A stretch of DNA of 64,000 bases, taken from JANSWY01 sp965243755. GTDB taxonomy: Bacteria > Bacteroidota > Bacteroidia > Cytophagales > Cyclobacteriaceae. The stretch is taken from contig CBDEVW010000006.1 in NCBI GenBank assembly GCA_965243755.1, positions 806,001-870,000 on the forward strand, written 5' to 3'. Below are positions 24,022 to 33,617 of this stretch, in pieces; positions within the stretch are counted from its first letter, which is position 1; every line of letters starts with the position of its first letter. The notes under the pieces are model-generated. The model had not been told where the DNA came from, did no database searches, and saw only the letters and a list, made by a program, of their open reading frames with translations. The position numbers and the translations under genes are program-made.

Positions 24022-26817
24022 TTACGCCTCCGATGTGGCAGGCTGATCATATTCAGTGGATTGCTCGGTAGAGGCTGTCTCTTTCTTGCCCATCATCAAG
24101 TGACGTAGGAAGCTCTCCAGAGGGAATACTAATAACGCGGTTCCCACATCAATGAGGAAGTCAATGACTGGTGTACTTTTGATGTCCACATAGGAAGCCA
24201 TTGCAGATTGACAAAATTCGATGATGAGAATCAATGTTAGGATTGAAAGTGCGGACTTCAGTATTCTGTTAAATTTCCTTGTTTGATTAAGGCGCGATGA
24301 GATCACAACCAGTCCACCAAAAATGAATATCTGCAGGGCGTAAAACCATGGCAACTGCCAATAAGGAGTGGCCACTTTGAAAGATATTGACTCTGCCTCT
24401 TCAATGTTGCCAAAACTATCACGGGATTGCACAAAAAGCGTATAGTCTCCAGGAGGCAGGTAGCTGAAATCAATTTGTGAGTTGCTTGTCCAGTCGGACC
24501 AATGGTCATTGATGCCTTCGAGTTTGTACTTGTATTCCGTATTCAATAATCCCAGGTAATCAGGTTTGGACATCTCGAATGATAGGAAGGTGTTGTCATA
24601 TTTGATCGATAGCTTTTTACCTTGTGGTAGCACCCCATCCGTCGCTCTGATTTTTTTGAGGAATAATGGGTGAGAGAGACTGTCTATTAATTCGGCATTG
24701 TGATCATAGGCCAGCAGATCATTGTCACTGGTAATCAGCCAGTATTTGTCGAGTTGCGCGTCATATGTGATTTTTCGAAGGTTAGGGAAAATTCCAAAGT
24801 ACTTATGTGCTTTGATGTCACCGTATTCCGAAATCTCATACCATTGTTTACCATTATAGATCCAGGTAAAATTGAGGGCATCTTTGAAATAGTTAACAGG
24901 AAGGTCCAGCTTGGTTTCCCATTTCTTGTAAGGCTTAAGTTTGTCGTTCTTTTTATCGAAGAAATAGTACCCCTGTGTGTTGATAAAGAAAGTGGTATCC
25001 TTAATGTTGGTCATCAGAATGTCATCAAATCGATGATTGTCTATTGGGTATTCACTAAGTATCTCTATTTCATCAGTCACGTGAATTTTCATAACCTTGG
25101 AAGAGCCTGCCAACCAAATATCACCATCCTTGTCCTGAAAGATATCCAGTATCACATCGTCTGGATCAAGAATGGCTATTTCGATCCATACATCGTCGTG
25201 TACTTCATAAAGTTTGACCGAATGATCGTAAGTGCTTAGTATGATTCGGTGGGTCTCGTCATCCAGTATTTGAATGGCACTAATGGGTTCATCTACCACC
25301 ACATGGGCAGAATCATCAATTTCAAAGAGCCCGCTGGTACTTGCTGCTAACAGATGATCTTCGAAAATAATCAGTTCCTTGCACTTGCCCGATGAGCCAG
25401 GCACTTTACTGTATTTATAGGTGACATCTAAAGGAATTTTTTTAGTTCTCCTGATGTACCTGACGTTATTTTCAGGCTTTTTCTTCACTTTCACGACCTC
25501 TTGTCCGCTGGCGATGAGGTCATCTACCTTCAATTTTATTTTTTTGAAAAAACCAGGTTTGTTTGGGTCATCATCTCCAGACTTGGTTTGATCAGTATCT
25601 TTGTTTTTGCCAAATAGTCTGCCAAACTTACCTTTCTTATTTTTCTTGTCGTCCTCCTGGCTACTTACTTTGGTGGTTTGTGTAGTATTTGATCTGGTGG
25701 GGGCTTTTTTAGTCGGGCGATTAATTCTTTGTGCTACATAATAGACTTTGTGAGCAAAAGTGGTGTCCTTATCGACAAAGTAAACGCCACTACTGGTGGA
25801 TAGCCAAAGCTTGTCATGAAAGCGATTTACTGCCAAAAGATTGCCCTGAAGCCCAGGAAGGTGAGAGTAACTCTTTGCAGGAAATGAAGGCAGGATCCTG
25901 GACAATCCATATTCATGGGAAACCCAAACTCCTTGTTCTTTGTCTACATGTGCGGCATAAATCTCATTATCGGGTAGGCCTCTGGAGTTGTCAAGGATTT
26001 CGAGGTATTCCGGATCCTTAATGTTAATGAACACACAGCCATAATCCAGCGTTGAACACATCACGATCTCTTCATTCACCCATTTAATATCAATGGCCGA
26101 GATGCCTATTTCATTAAAGGATTGATTAATGGCAATGGGTTCCAACGTATCAGGTTTGATCTCATAAATAAACCCGTCAAACCCAAGTGCCAGGTCATAT
26201 TCTTTATTGGAAATAACCCGTGCAATTCTAGAATAGCCGTTGAACTGTTCCACTTGATTAAGATCCAGGTTATTCACTTTGTAGAGCGCCTCTTCGGTGT
26301 TCACATACATGGCCCCATCAAGTTTAAACAGGTTCAGAAAATTATCATGATGAGCCTTTACTACCTTAGATTGGGTTGGATCGTAAATGAAAAATGACTT
26401 ATCACTCAGGAAATATATTTTCCCATTGTAGAACTGTGTTTGGTAAAACAGCTCGGAAGTAGAGTCTGTTTCATAGATGGGAGTATAATGAATGTTATAG
26501 TCTTTCCAGTTGATTACGCCAAACCCATTGATGCAACCAACAAACAACTGATTGGATGAGTCTGCGGCAAGAGAAAGCGCGGCAGATGGCGTGTGGTAAT
26601 AATCCCATATTTTGCCATCATACTGGAATACTCCCAGGTTGTTGGCCAGACTGAGCAAGCCATTGTTATCTGAAATGATTTCAAAGTTGATGCCTTCTGA
26701 ATGACCGGTTTCCCGGATATGGTTATTGACTAAGAAACTACCTTTTTGAGCAGCAGCAATATGTGACATTGCCAGCAATAGGCTCAAAAAGATTAAGCGA
26801 GCGAACGGTGTATACAT
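24022..26817 (-). CDS. Two-component-type propeller/Y_Y_Y protein without output domain
   Basis: The 931-aa protein has a signal peptide, about 700 residues of beta-propeller-type repeats (for example DNELYAAHVDKEQGVWVSHEYGLSR and ILDIFQDKDGDIWLAGSSK) and a Y_Y_Y domain (about 745-820, YKYKLEGINDHWSDWTSNSQIDFSYLPPGDYTL). Several C-terminal hydrophobic segments follow (about 828-850, 862-880 and 895-915). Hybrid sensors of this build normally continue into a kinase or HTH; this one ends with a short acidic tail after the membrane segments. A Lys-rich, low-complexity insertion (about residues 375-460, KKNKKGKFGRLFGKN) interrupts the propeller. It may signal through a partner such as the nearby LytTR regulator. 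Confidence 0.8.
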   Translation of the reverse strand: MYTPFARLIFLSLLLAMSHIAAAQKGSFLVNNHIRETGHSEGINFEIISDNNGLLSLANNLGVFQYDGKIWDYYHTPSAALSLAADSSNQLFVGCINGFGVINWKDYNIHYTPIYETDSTSELFYQTQFYNGKIYFLSDKSFFIYDPTQSKVVKAHHDNFLNLFKLDGAMYVNTEEALYKVNNLDLNQVEQFNGYSRIARVISNKEYDLALGFDGFIYEIKPDTLEPIAINQSFNEIGISAIDIKWVNEEIVMCSTLDYGCVFINIKDPEYLEILDNSRGLPDNEIYAAHVDKEQGVWVSHEYGLSRILPSFPAKSYSHLPGLQGNLLAVNRFHDKLWLSTSSGVYFVDKDTTFAHKVYYVAQRINRPTKKAPTRSNTTQTTKVSSQEDDKKNKKGKFGRLFGKNKDTDQTKSGDDDPNKPGFFKKIKLKVDDLIASGQEVVKVKKKPENNVRYIRRTKKIPLDVTYKYSKVPGSSGKCKELIIFEDHLLAASTSGLFEIDDSAHVVVDEPISAIQILDDETHRIILSTYDHSVKLYEVHDDVWIEIAILDPDDVILDIFQDKDGDIWLAGSSKVMKIHVTDEIEILSEYPIDNHRFDDILMTNIKDTTFFINTQGYYFFDKKNDKLKPYKKWETKLDLPVNYFKDALNFTWIYNGKQWYEISEYGDIKAHKYFGIFPNLRKITYDAQLDKYWLITSDNDLLAYDHNAELIDSLSHPLFLKKIRATDGVLPQGKKLSIKYDNTFLSFEMSKPDYLGLLNTEYKYKLEGINDHWSDWTSNSQIDFSYLPPGDYTLFVQSRDSFGNIEEAESISFKVATPYWQLPWFYALQIFIFGGLVVISSRLNQTRKFNRILKSALSILTLILIIEFCQSAMASYVDIKSTPVIDFLIDVGTALLVFPLESFLRHLMMGKKETASTEQSTEYDQPATSEA

Positions 26818-26988
26818 TAGCGATGTACCTTTAAGTTGGTGAATTGAATACTTAAAAAATTATTTCCCGTAGGGCTGGTATTGGAAATTAATATTCAATT
26901 TAAGCATTCTGGTACAATATTTCCACCAATGTCTGGAGTCTATCTTTCAATATTTCATTCGAATCGAAAATCTAAATCAATAATCAAC

Positions 26989-28131
26989 TTATTCTGCATT
27001 GACAGACTCATTTTTCCTGCTGAACTCATTTGAATACCTGGTCCACCAGTAAGGGTCTGTTTGGCTGTTTTCCAACGGAACCCACTCACCGGGTTTAGGT
27101 GTCACTAATTGAATGGGCTTAGTTTCATTGATTGAAACTAATCTTTCCATAGGATCATACCAGCTGTGTGGAGCAAGATCGAAGGTTCCCCAGTGAATGG
27201 GTAGGAACTGTCCACCATCCACCATTTCAAAGGCTTCAACCGCTTCTTCGGGATTAAGATGAATGTCGTGCCACAGGTCATGATAGGCACCTATAGGCAT
27301 TAACGATAAGTCAAATGGCCCTAGTTTTTCACCAATTTCTTTGAAACCGTCAAAGATTCCTGAATCACCGCCAAAGTATATCTTTTTGTCTCCGATCTCA
27401 ATGACCCATGAGGCCCACAAGGTATTGTCTCTGGTGAGGTACCTGCCACTGAAGTGACGGGCAGGGGTAGCAGTAAACTGAAATGGTCCAATTGATTCCT
27501 TTTCCCACCAGTCCAGTTCCACGATCTGTTCATCATTCACCCCCCAGTATCGTAAACTAGCCCCGATCCCCAACGGTACATAGAATTTATCTACCTTATC
27601 TTTTATCTTTTTAATGGTTGGGTAATCAAGGTGATCGTAATGATCGTGCGAAATGATCACCGCTTTGAGGGGAGGAAGATCCTCCGGTTGAATAGGAGAA
27701 GGGTTGTAGCGCTTTGGACCCATAAATGAAAATGGAGAGGCTCTCTCGCCAAGCATTGGATCCAAAAGCACATATTCGCCCTGAAAGTGGATGAGCACTG
27801 CGGCATGTCCCAGCCAATTAAGTTGGACAGTACTGTCATTCAATACTTCCCTGTTGGCTTCTTCGAATAGGTAACTATCTGTTGGTGCCGATTCTACTTT
27901 TCTGGACATATATGTGCGCATGATCTTGGGAAAAATCTCAAGCCCGGCACTATGGGTATAAACTACATTAATAAATTTCCCATTGTCATATTGCTGAGCA
28001 CGAGATACTTCCTGAGCCAAAGGTGCTTTTCCAATTGCAGGATTTAAGTATTTGATCATATAACCACCGATTATTGCCAGTACAACAAGTATTGCAAGGA
28101 CACTGGCAGTCCTGATTAATATCTTTTTCAT
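26989..28131 (-). CDS. MBL-fold metallo-hydrolase, membrane-anchored
   Basis: The start at 28131 (MKKILIRTASVLAILVVLAIIGG) provides an N-terminal membrane anchor; an upstream in-frame ATG adds ten residues without benefit. The mature part is a metallo-beta-lactamase fold with the metal motif SHDHYDHLD, GGDSGIFDGF and LPIHWGTFDLAPHSWYDP. It resembles the NAPE-PLD/UlaG-like group, which cleaves phosphodiesters or lactones. The protein should face the periplasm. It is divergent from the LytTR regulator at 28272, with 140 bases in between. Substrate unknown. Confidence 0.88.
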   Translation of the reverse strand: MKKILIRTASVLAILVVLAIIGGYMIKYLNPAIGKAPLAQEVSRAQQYDNGKFINVVYTHSAGLEIFPKIMRTYMSRKVESAPTDSYLFEEANREVLNDSTVQLNWLGHAAVLIHFQGEYVLLDPMLGERASPFSFMGPKRYNPSPIQPEDLPPLKAVIISHDHYDHLDYPTIKKIKDKVDKFYVPLGIGASLRYWGVNDEQIVELDWWEKESIGPFQFTATPARHFSGRYLTRDNTLWASWVIEIGDKKIYFGGDSGIFDGFKEIGEKLGPFDLSLMPIGAYHDLWHDIHLNPEEAVEAFEMVDGGQFLPIHWGTFDLAPHSWYDPMERLVSINETKPIQLVTPKPGEWVPLENSQTDPYWWTRYSNEFSRKNESVNAE

Positions 28132-28271
28132 ACGTTGTTCTAAATGACGAAACAGCTTCAAATATATTTTGTTTTGATTCCTCCGGGGTGAGGTTTCTTG
28201 TATACTTATGGCTTTGTTTTGAATATATTTGATTAGAATAGCTTTTCTTTAACCAAACACTGTGATTTGAA

Positions 28272-28973
28272 ATGTCTGAGTCGATTGTAATAGTAGAGGA
28301 TGAACCAATCATTGCGGAAGATATTGCCATGACACTGGAGTCGTTGGGTTATGAGGTGATAGATATACTGGACAATGCTGATGATGCTATCGTTGCAGTC
28401 AAGCAAAGGAAACCTGACCTGATGTTGCTGGACATTAATATTGAAGGTGACCGTGATGGTATTGAACTCGCTAAGATCATTAAGAAGGATTATCACATTC
28501 CATTTGTTTTTCTCACTTCCTACTATGATGACGCTACACTTGATAGAGCTATTCCAATGGAGCCATCGGGTTACATAGTGAAGCCATTTGATAAGAAAGA
28601 TCTAAAAGTCAATATTGAATTGGCCATCATCAAGTCGAAACAACAATCGAAGCAACCAGTAGGAGAGAAGTTTTTTGTGAAACAGGATACCGAGTTGCTG
28701 GCCATCAATCAGTCAGATATATTTTTTGTGGAGGCGTATGACAACTATTGCCACATTTACACTGCGACCAGCAAATACCTGATCAGTCACACACTAAAGA
28801 GTGTTGAAGCAAAACTTGATCCTGGAAAATTTGTCAGGGTTCACAAGTCGTACCTCGTCAATTACGATAAAATCACTTCTATTTCAGAGGGGTTTATCTA
28901 TATGAATAAACATCAGATTTCGATAGGTAAGGTTTACAAACAGGATTTGTACGCCAGGTTAAGTGTCCTCTAA
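28272..28973 (+). CDS. LytTR-family response regulator
   Basis: The 233-aa protein has an N-terminal receiver domain with the acidic pair Glu9/Asp10, phospho-acceptor Asp54 (LMLLDINIEGDRDG), the Thr/Ser of FLTSYYDD and the Lys of YIVKPFDKKD. A C-terminal LytTR DNA-binding domain follows (about 130-233, FFVEAYDNYCHIYT and RVHKSYLVNYDKI). No histidine kinase is adjacent. It ends on the base before the stop codon of the convergent T9SS protein gene. It is close in layout to the partial regulator at the left edge. Confidence 0.95.
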   Translation: MSESIVIVEDEPIIAEDIAMTLESLGYEVIDILDNADDAIVAVKQRKPDLMLLDINIEGDRDGIELAKIIKKDYHIPFVFLTSYYDDATLDRAIPMEPSGYIVKPFDKKDLKVNIELAIIKSKQQSKQPVGEKFFVKQDTELLAINQSDIFFVEAYDNYCHIYTATSKYLISHTLKSVEAKLDPGKFVRVHKSYLVNYDKITSISEGFIYMNKHQISIGKVYKQDLYARLSVL

Positions 28974-30956
28974 TTACCGCTGAATCATTATTTTCTTTTT
29001 GAATTTCCCATGTTCAAATGAAAGCGTAAGCAAGTACACGCCCTCTTGCAAGGAAGAAATGTCGATAGACGAATCACCGGAATGGTCTCGCTTGTTGATA
29101 TGATGGCGTAAAAGTTTACCACTTGCGTCATAAATAGTAACATGCTGTAGCAAACCTAACTCCGATGAGCCCTTGAAGTTAAGCTGAGTGCTTGCCGGGA
29201 CAGGGTAAAGCCTGATGTCATTATCAATCGCTTTTGAGGAAGTGATGGCTAATGACACGTCCAGGTTAAGAACATCGCTTCCACAGCCGTTCATAGCGGT
29301 TAGAGTAACCACATATTCGCCATAGTTGGAGTACGTATGAGATGGGGCTCTCTGTTCAACTATTGCTGATCCATCACCAAAATCCCATGAGTATTCTTCT
29401 GCATGAAATGAGGAGTTGATCACATCCACTTTAAGTTTGTCTACTTTAAGTGTTGCTTCTGCAATAGGCAATGGATGAACCGAAAGCATGGCCTCATTAC
29501 TATAAATTACATCTGTTCCGCTTGATACCACACAGCGAACAACTTTTTCATCTAAATCAAGGGTAATATTGTCAATGCTAAGCTGTGCGGTATTAGTCCC
29601 AGAGAAGACTTCATCATCTTCCAGGTTCTCAAAGCTGTCTTCTGATTTAATTTGCCATTGATATGTTTCGTTTTCACCCACTACTTCAATTGGAACTTCC
29701 ATTGTAGCGTTTTCACACAAATCCATGTCAGCAATGTTTTTGCTAACATAAAAATTGAGGTTAGGTTTTAGTAAAAATAACCCTCTGTTAATATCACTAA
29801 TGGCTATAATGCCGCTTTCAAAATAAGGATAGTTGCTCCAGTTACCATTAAACTCGGCATTATCATTTACAGGATGGCTATCAAAATATGCGATTTCTGT
29901 TAATTCCCCGTTGGCAATGTTTGAGGTTTCTAATATTCTAAGTCCATTATTGTAGTTTGATTCAAAAACATACCCATTGTGTACATAAAGATTATGATCA
30001 ATGGCGTTGGTCTCACCATAAAAGCTATCAATTAGCCATGGGTTATCCAAATCTGAAAAATCCCATATCAGTGTCCTTGTGTTGATGCCCTGATACAATT
30101 CATCCAGCTCGTCATTGGCCAGGTAATATTGGTGATCCTCTGTCAACCAGCCCTGATGGGTATATCCTGTACCACTGTAACCTACAGAAGCAATTTGAAT
30201 TGGATTTTCTTTGTCTGTAACATCAACTATTGTTATCGCATCTTCATTTGAATTAATGCATATTTCTTTACCAACATAATCCAGGTCCGGACCATTATAA
30301 ATTACACACTGCGCATCGTGGGTATAAAAATCATCATCAAAGCATCCCGCATAGACCGGGTTCAACGGATCTTGAATATTAATCATATGTAAACCTCCTG
30401 CATTACAGAAGGATCCTCCTCTTGCGCCTACTGCATAAGCATACCCTGTTGCTTCATTGATTACAATGTTGTGCGCATTGCTTATACCGTCATAGTGCGC
30501 ATCGGCCTGAAACATTTCAGGTGCATTAGTGACATTCCGTAATTTGGTCAAATCAAAGACTTGCATGCCATGCCCACCTGCCTCACTGACGATGAAAACA
30601 TGATTGGAATAAACTTTCATATCTCTCCATTGAGATACAAGGTCGTTGTGAGAAGCCAGGAAGCCCAGGAAGACAGGGTTTTCGGGATCACTTATGTCCA
30701 GAAACGAAGTGCCATTTGGAAGGCCAATTATTACATACTCAGTACCATCCAATGGGTCTGTCCATCCCCATATGTCGTTTGCCCAAACACCTCCATATTC
30801 AGATAATAGGGTTTGAGGGTTTACATGAGCAACCAATGCGACGTTAGTACATGGATATTCTCCGGCCATTCCATTTTCGCAAGGAATAGTTTGGGCGGTT
30901 GAAAATTTAATGAGAGAAAGTGTTGCGACGAATAATAAGAAGGATCTGGTCATCAT
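28974..30956 (-). CDS. Choice-of-anchor B/LVIVD protein with PKD and T9SS sorting domain
   Basis: The 660-aa exported protein has a signal peptide, then an N-terminal beta-propeller-like region (about residues 25-390) with repeated phrases of the type FLDISDPENPVFLG, IVDVTDKENPIQIA and MINIQDPLNPVYAG, as in LVIVD/choice-of-anchor-B proteins. An Ig-like part and a PKD domain (WDFGDGSAIVEQRAPSHTYSNYGEYVVTLT, about 515-560) follow. The C-terminal 80 residues (LYPVPASTQLNFKG...GVYLLTLSFEHGKFKKKIMIQR) form a type A sorting signal for the type IX secretion system. The product should be released or attached to the cell surface. Its role is unknown, probably adhesion or binding. Confidence 0.92.
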   Translation of the reverse strand: MMTRSFLLFVATLSLIKFSTAQTIPCENGMAGEYPCTNVALVAHVNPQTLLSEYGGVWANDIWGWTDPLDGTEYVIIGLPNGTSFLDISDPENPVFLGFLASHNDLVSQWRDMKVYSNHVFIVSEAGGHGMQVFDLTKLRNVTNAPEMFQADAHYDGISNAHNIVINEATGYAYAVGARGGSFCNAGGLHMINIQDPLNPVYAGCFDDDFYTHDAQCVIYNGPDLDYVGKEICINSNEDAITIVDVTDKENPIQIASVGYSGTGYTHQGWLTEDHQYYLANDELDELYQGINTRTLIWDFSDLDNPWLIDSFYGETNAIDHNLYVHNGYVFESNYNNGLRILETSNIANGELTEIAYFDSHPVNDNAEFNGNWSNYPYFESGIIAISDINRGLFLLKPNLNFYVSKNIADMDLCENATMEVPIEVVGENETYQWQIKSEDSFENLEDDEVFSGTNTAQLSIDNITLDLDEKVVRCVVSSGTDVIYSNEAMLSVHPLPIAEATLKVDKLKVDVINSSFHAEEYSWDFGDGSAIVEQRAPSHTYSNYGEYVVTLTAMNGCGSDVLNLDVSLAITSSKAIDNDIRLYPVPASTQLNFKGSSELGLLQHVTIYDASGKLLRHHINKRDHSGDSSIDISSLQEGVYLLTLSFEHGKFKKKIMIQR

Positions 30957-31080
30957 TAATGTGTTGAGGCTTTTACTTGAAACATTGGCAAGTTTGGTAC
31001 AAGTTCCGTGCCTAATACCCTAACATGTTAAAGGAAATTAGTGATGACCAGGTTAAAATCGTTGAAAATATCTGGGAAAG

Positions 31081-31512
31081 TTATACGATGACCACCTTTT
31101 CCATGACATCTCCCTCCTTTATCGCATCAATCACGTCCAGACCATCAACTACTTTGCCGAAAACGGTATGGTTGCGATCAAGGTGTCCGGTATTTTCTCT
31201 ATTGTGGCAAATGAAAAATTGGGAACCACCAGTGTTTCTACCGGCATGAGCCATTGATAACACACCTCTGTCATGGTACTGATTGTCTCCATCAAGTTCG
31301 CAATCAATGGTATAACCCGGGCCACCATTCCCTATTCCATTGGGGCAACCACCCTGAATGACGAAATTAGGTATAACTCTGTGAAAGGTAAGGCCGTTAT
31401 AAAATCCTTGCTCAGCAAGGTCAATGAAATTTTTCACTGTGTTAGGAGCATCCTTTTCATAGAATTCTATCTTCATTACTCCTTTTTTGGTATGTATTTC
31501 TGCTTTTTTCAT
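31081..31512 (-). CDS. Cyclophilin-type peptidyl-prolyl isomerase
   Basis: The start at 31512 (MKKAEIHTKKGVMKIEFYEKDAP) is the family-typical one; an upstream in-frame ATG adds eight residues. The 143-aa protein carries the cyclophilin core: FHRVIPNFVIQGG with the catalytic Arg, GVLSMAHAGRNTGGSQFFI and HTVFGKVVDGLDVIDAI. It lacks a signal peptide, so it should work in the cytoplasm as a folding catalyst. The gene is preceded by a receiver-only regulator gene in the same orientation, 38 bases away. Confidence 0.96.
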   Translation of the reverse strand: MKKAEIHTKKGVMKIEFYEKDAPNTVKNFIDLAEQGFYNGLTFHRVIPNFVIQGGCPNGIGNGGPGYTIDCELDGDNQYHDRGVLSMAHAGRNTGGSQFFICHNRENTGHLDRNHTVFGKVVDGLDVIDAIKEGDVMEKVVIV

Positions 31513-31549
31513 GTTAAAAGATTGTTCAGCTGACAAAGTTAATTAGAAA

Positions 31550-31909
31550 TCATAGTCCCATAACCTCTCTGATGGCTTTTTCAAGGTCCTCCGGTTCTCT
31601 AATGTTTGATTTGCTCACAAATTTATCAATGTCCACCGGTGGTAATTCTCCTGCAGAAACATGTCCGGATATAACCATTATTTTAGGTCTTACGTCCAGA
31701 GTTGCTATGGTCTCGAAACCATCAAGGTAGGGCATTTCAATGTCGAGAAGAAGCAGGTCTGGTTTTGATTTTGTTATGGCCATGGCTCCTTTTACCGGGT
31801 CGCTGTAGGCCCCAAGTAAATCGATGAAGTCCATTTCACTTAGATAAACTTTCAGTGCTGCCAGGAATAGGGGGTCGTCTTCCAGGACGATGCAGGAGAT
31901 TTTTGTCAT
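31550..31909 (-). CDS. Single-domain response regulator (CheY-like)
   Basis: The 119-aa protein is a stand-alone receiver domain with the acidic pocket (Glu10, Asp11, Asp12), the phospho-acceptor Asp56 in LLLLDIEMPYLDG, a Ser (VISGH) in the switch position and the conserved Lys in KFVSKSN. It has no output domain, so it should act by protein contact or in a phosphorelay. The other receiver-only gene at 32039 is close by but has its own terminator. The cognate kinase is not in the neighbourhood. Confidence 0.92.
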   Translation of the reverse strand: MTKISCIVLEDDPLFLAALKVYLSEMDFIDLLGAYSDPVKGAMAITKSKPDLLLLDIEMPYLDGFETIATLDVRPKIMVISGHVSAGELPPVDIDKFVSKSNIREPEDLEKAIREVMGL

Positions 31910-31977
31910 TGTTATAGATTATTAGTTCCGGCTAGTGATGCACAATAATAATCCAATTTCTGTGGTTGAAAAAATGA

Positions 31978-32009
31978 AAAACGGGCCACATTGAATGCAG
32001 CCCGTTAGC
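31978..32009 (-). terminator. Terminator of the receiver gene at 32039
   Basis: On the minus strand AACGGGC pairs with GCCCGTT around a 13-base loop, and the stem is followed by a T run. It lies about 30 bases after the stop codon. Confidence 0.85.
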
Positions 32010-32038
32010 ATATAAAGGTGTGTGTTATATATGCTTGT

Positions 32039-32476
32039 TTATTTCATCCCTACGCCTGAGTTAATATTTTTCTGATACTGTTCTTCCGCTCGGGTGAAAA
32101 TTTCTATTAGTTCCTGTTCTATAAAAGGTTTTTCTACCGTTTCAAATATGTTATACTTTTCAACAGCCTCACTAATTTTTGGAGTGTCGGTCATACCACT
32201 CAGGATGATCTTCACTGTTTGTGGATACTCCTTATCTATTTTTGCAAGAAAATCAGTTCCTTCCATCGCTGGCATATTCTGATCTGTGATAAGAATATGT
32301 ATCTCCTCTTTTGCTATAGTGCTAAGCGCCTCATCTACAGAGATGGCAGTGAAAACCTTGTATTTCCTTCGAAAGATTATCTTGAAAATCCTGAGGTTCT
32401 GATGCTCATCATCCACGTAGAGAATTCGAGTATCGCTTTTGTTCTGGGAACTAATTTGTGCTCCTTGTAAATTCAT
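32039..32476 (-). CDS. Receiver-domain protein (RpfG-type receiver)
   Basis: The 145-aa protein has a 15-residue N-terminal extension and then a receiver domain: the acidic pair Asp22/Asp23 (ILYVDDEHQNL), phospho-acceptor Asp65 (ILITDQNMPAMEG), Ser in ILSGM and Lys in VEKPF. This version (VDDEHQNL, TDQNMP) is like receivers in RpfG/HD-GYP and hybrid kinases. It ends with about 20 helical residues and no output domain. It is monocistronic, with a clear terminator. Confidence 0.9.
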   Translation of the reverse strand: MNLQGAQISSQNKSDTRILYVDDEHQNLRIFKIIFRRKYKVFTAISVDEALSTIAKEEIHILITDQNMPAMEGTDFLAKIDKEYPQTVKIILSGMTDTPKISEAVEKYNIFETVEKPFIEQELIEIFTRAEEQYQKNINSGVGMK

Positions 32477-32763
32477 TAATTCTATTAAGCTGTCACTTTT
32501 GTTCGAATAACTGATGCTTTGAAATTAAGCAAATAATCCTGTTTCAAACTTTCTATTCGATAAATGCCTTCATATTCTCGACGGGCACCACGATTTTATC
32601 TTTTTCATATTTCTCCCATGATACCATTATGTGAGAATAATTCCCGCTTATCCTGAGATTTACCCACTTGATCATCAATTATTTCCATCCATTTTGTCTG
32701 ATAAATCCGTGATTTTATGAGAAAAATTGATCTATTTTGCTGCTGCAAAAAAATTACAGACCT

Positions 32764-33231
32764 ATGAGTAAAATTACGATCACCAGTTTTAAAGAATTTG
32801 AACAATATGTCGGACAGGAACTGGGTGTTTCGGATTATTTGAAGATCACACAAGACCAAATCAATAAATTTGGTGATGCTACACTAGACCCTCAGTGGAT
32901 ACACACCGATCCTGAAAGGGCGAAGACAGAGAGTCCATTCGGTACTACCATTGCTCATGGATACCTTACATTATCTATTGTTCCTCATCTTTGGAAGCAG
33001 ATTGCTGATGTGAGCAATTTCAAAATGATGATTAATTATGGAATTGAGCAATTGAGGTTTAATCAACCAGTTACAGTTGATAGCGAAGTTCGCCTTAGAG
33101 TGAAGTTGAAGTCGATCAAAGATCTAAGAGGCATCAGCAAAGTGGAAATGGATGCTAAACTAGAAATAAAGGACCAAAAGAAACCGGCATTTACCGCTGT
33201 TGTAGTTTTCCTTTATCATTTCAACGACTGA
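32764..33231 (+). CDS. MaoC-family enoyl-CoA hydratase
   Basis: The start at 32764 (MSKITITSFKEFEQYVGQELG) is chosen over an upstream in-frame start because it matches the family beginning. The 155-aa hot-dog-fold protein has the hydratase motif with catalytic Asp and His in FGDATLDPQWIHTDPERAKTESPFGTTIAHGYLTLS. It is closest to the NodN/MaoC-like (R)-specific hydratases that add water to a trans-2-enoyl-CoA. The gene stands alone. The exact acyl chain is unknown. Confidence 0.93.
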   Translation: MSKITITSFKEFEQYVGQELGVSDYLKITQDQINKFGDATLDPQWIHTDPERAKTESPFGTTIAHGYLTLSIVPHLWKQIADVSNFKMMINYGIEQLRFNQPVTVDSEVRLRVKLKSIKDLRGISKVEMDAKLEIKDQKKPAFTAVVVFLYHFND

Positions 33232-33265
33232 TAAACTTTTTCGAGCTCGTATAGGTTAGTTTCTT

Positions 33266-33517
33266 ATGCAATGTAGTTCTGGAAAACGAACATTTTTTAC
33301 CAGGGAACTTGCTGAGGAAGCTCTTCTGGAAAATTGGTCTAGAAATTACCATGATGAGGGTAGTGGACCAATCAACGTCTACCAATGTGAAGATTGTGGG
33401 CAGTATCACTTTACGTCGAAAGGAGAGATCAGCCCCATTTTACAGTCAGAAGAAAACAGACAAAAGATCGACAGATCGCGGGAGGCCAATTATTGGGAAG
33501 GTAAGTTAAGAAGATAA
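33266..33517 (+). CDS. Small protein with one zinc-ribbon-like CxxC (hypothetical)
   Basis: The 83-aa basic protein has a single YQCEDCGQYHFTSKG knuckle in the middle and a highly charged C-terminus. Cys3 near the start might add a further ligand (MQCSSGKR). It has no signal peptide. It follows the MaoC gene by 35 bases and precedes a strong hairpin terminator, so it is probably a real co-transcribed gene. I do not recognise a characterised family. Confidence 0.65.
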   Translation: MQCSSGKRTFFTRELAEEALLENWSRNYHDEGSGPINVYQCEDCGQYHFTSKGEISPILQSEENRQKIDRSREANYWEGKLRR

Positions 33518-33543
33518 CAGTCTTTTCAATTTAAGGATGCCTG

Positions 33544-33587
33544 AAACACAAAGAGTGAAGTACTTCTGTACTTCACTCTTTGTGTTT
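33544..33587. terminator. Bidirectional terminator with a 20-bp perfect stem
   Basis: AAACACAAAGAGTGAAGTAC is matched base for base by its inverse after a TTCT loop. Short T/A runs flank it on both sides. It separates the zinc-ribbon gene from the convergent lipoprotein gene and can serve both. Confidence 0.85.
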
Positions 33588-33617
33588 ATTGATTGCTGTT
33601 GATTTAGCATTTAACTT

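Noticed and set aside
30957..31249. + strand frame starting at 31025
   Set aside because: Most of it is antisense to the cyclophilin gene, and the non-overlapping part is only about 18 codons.
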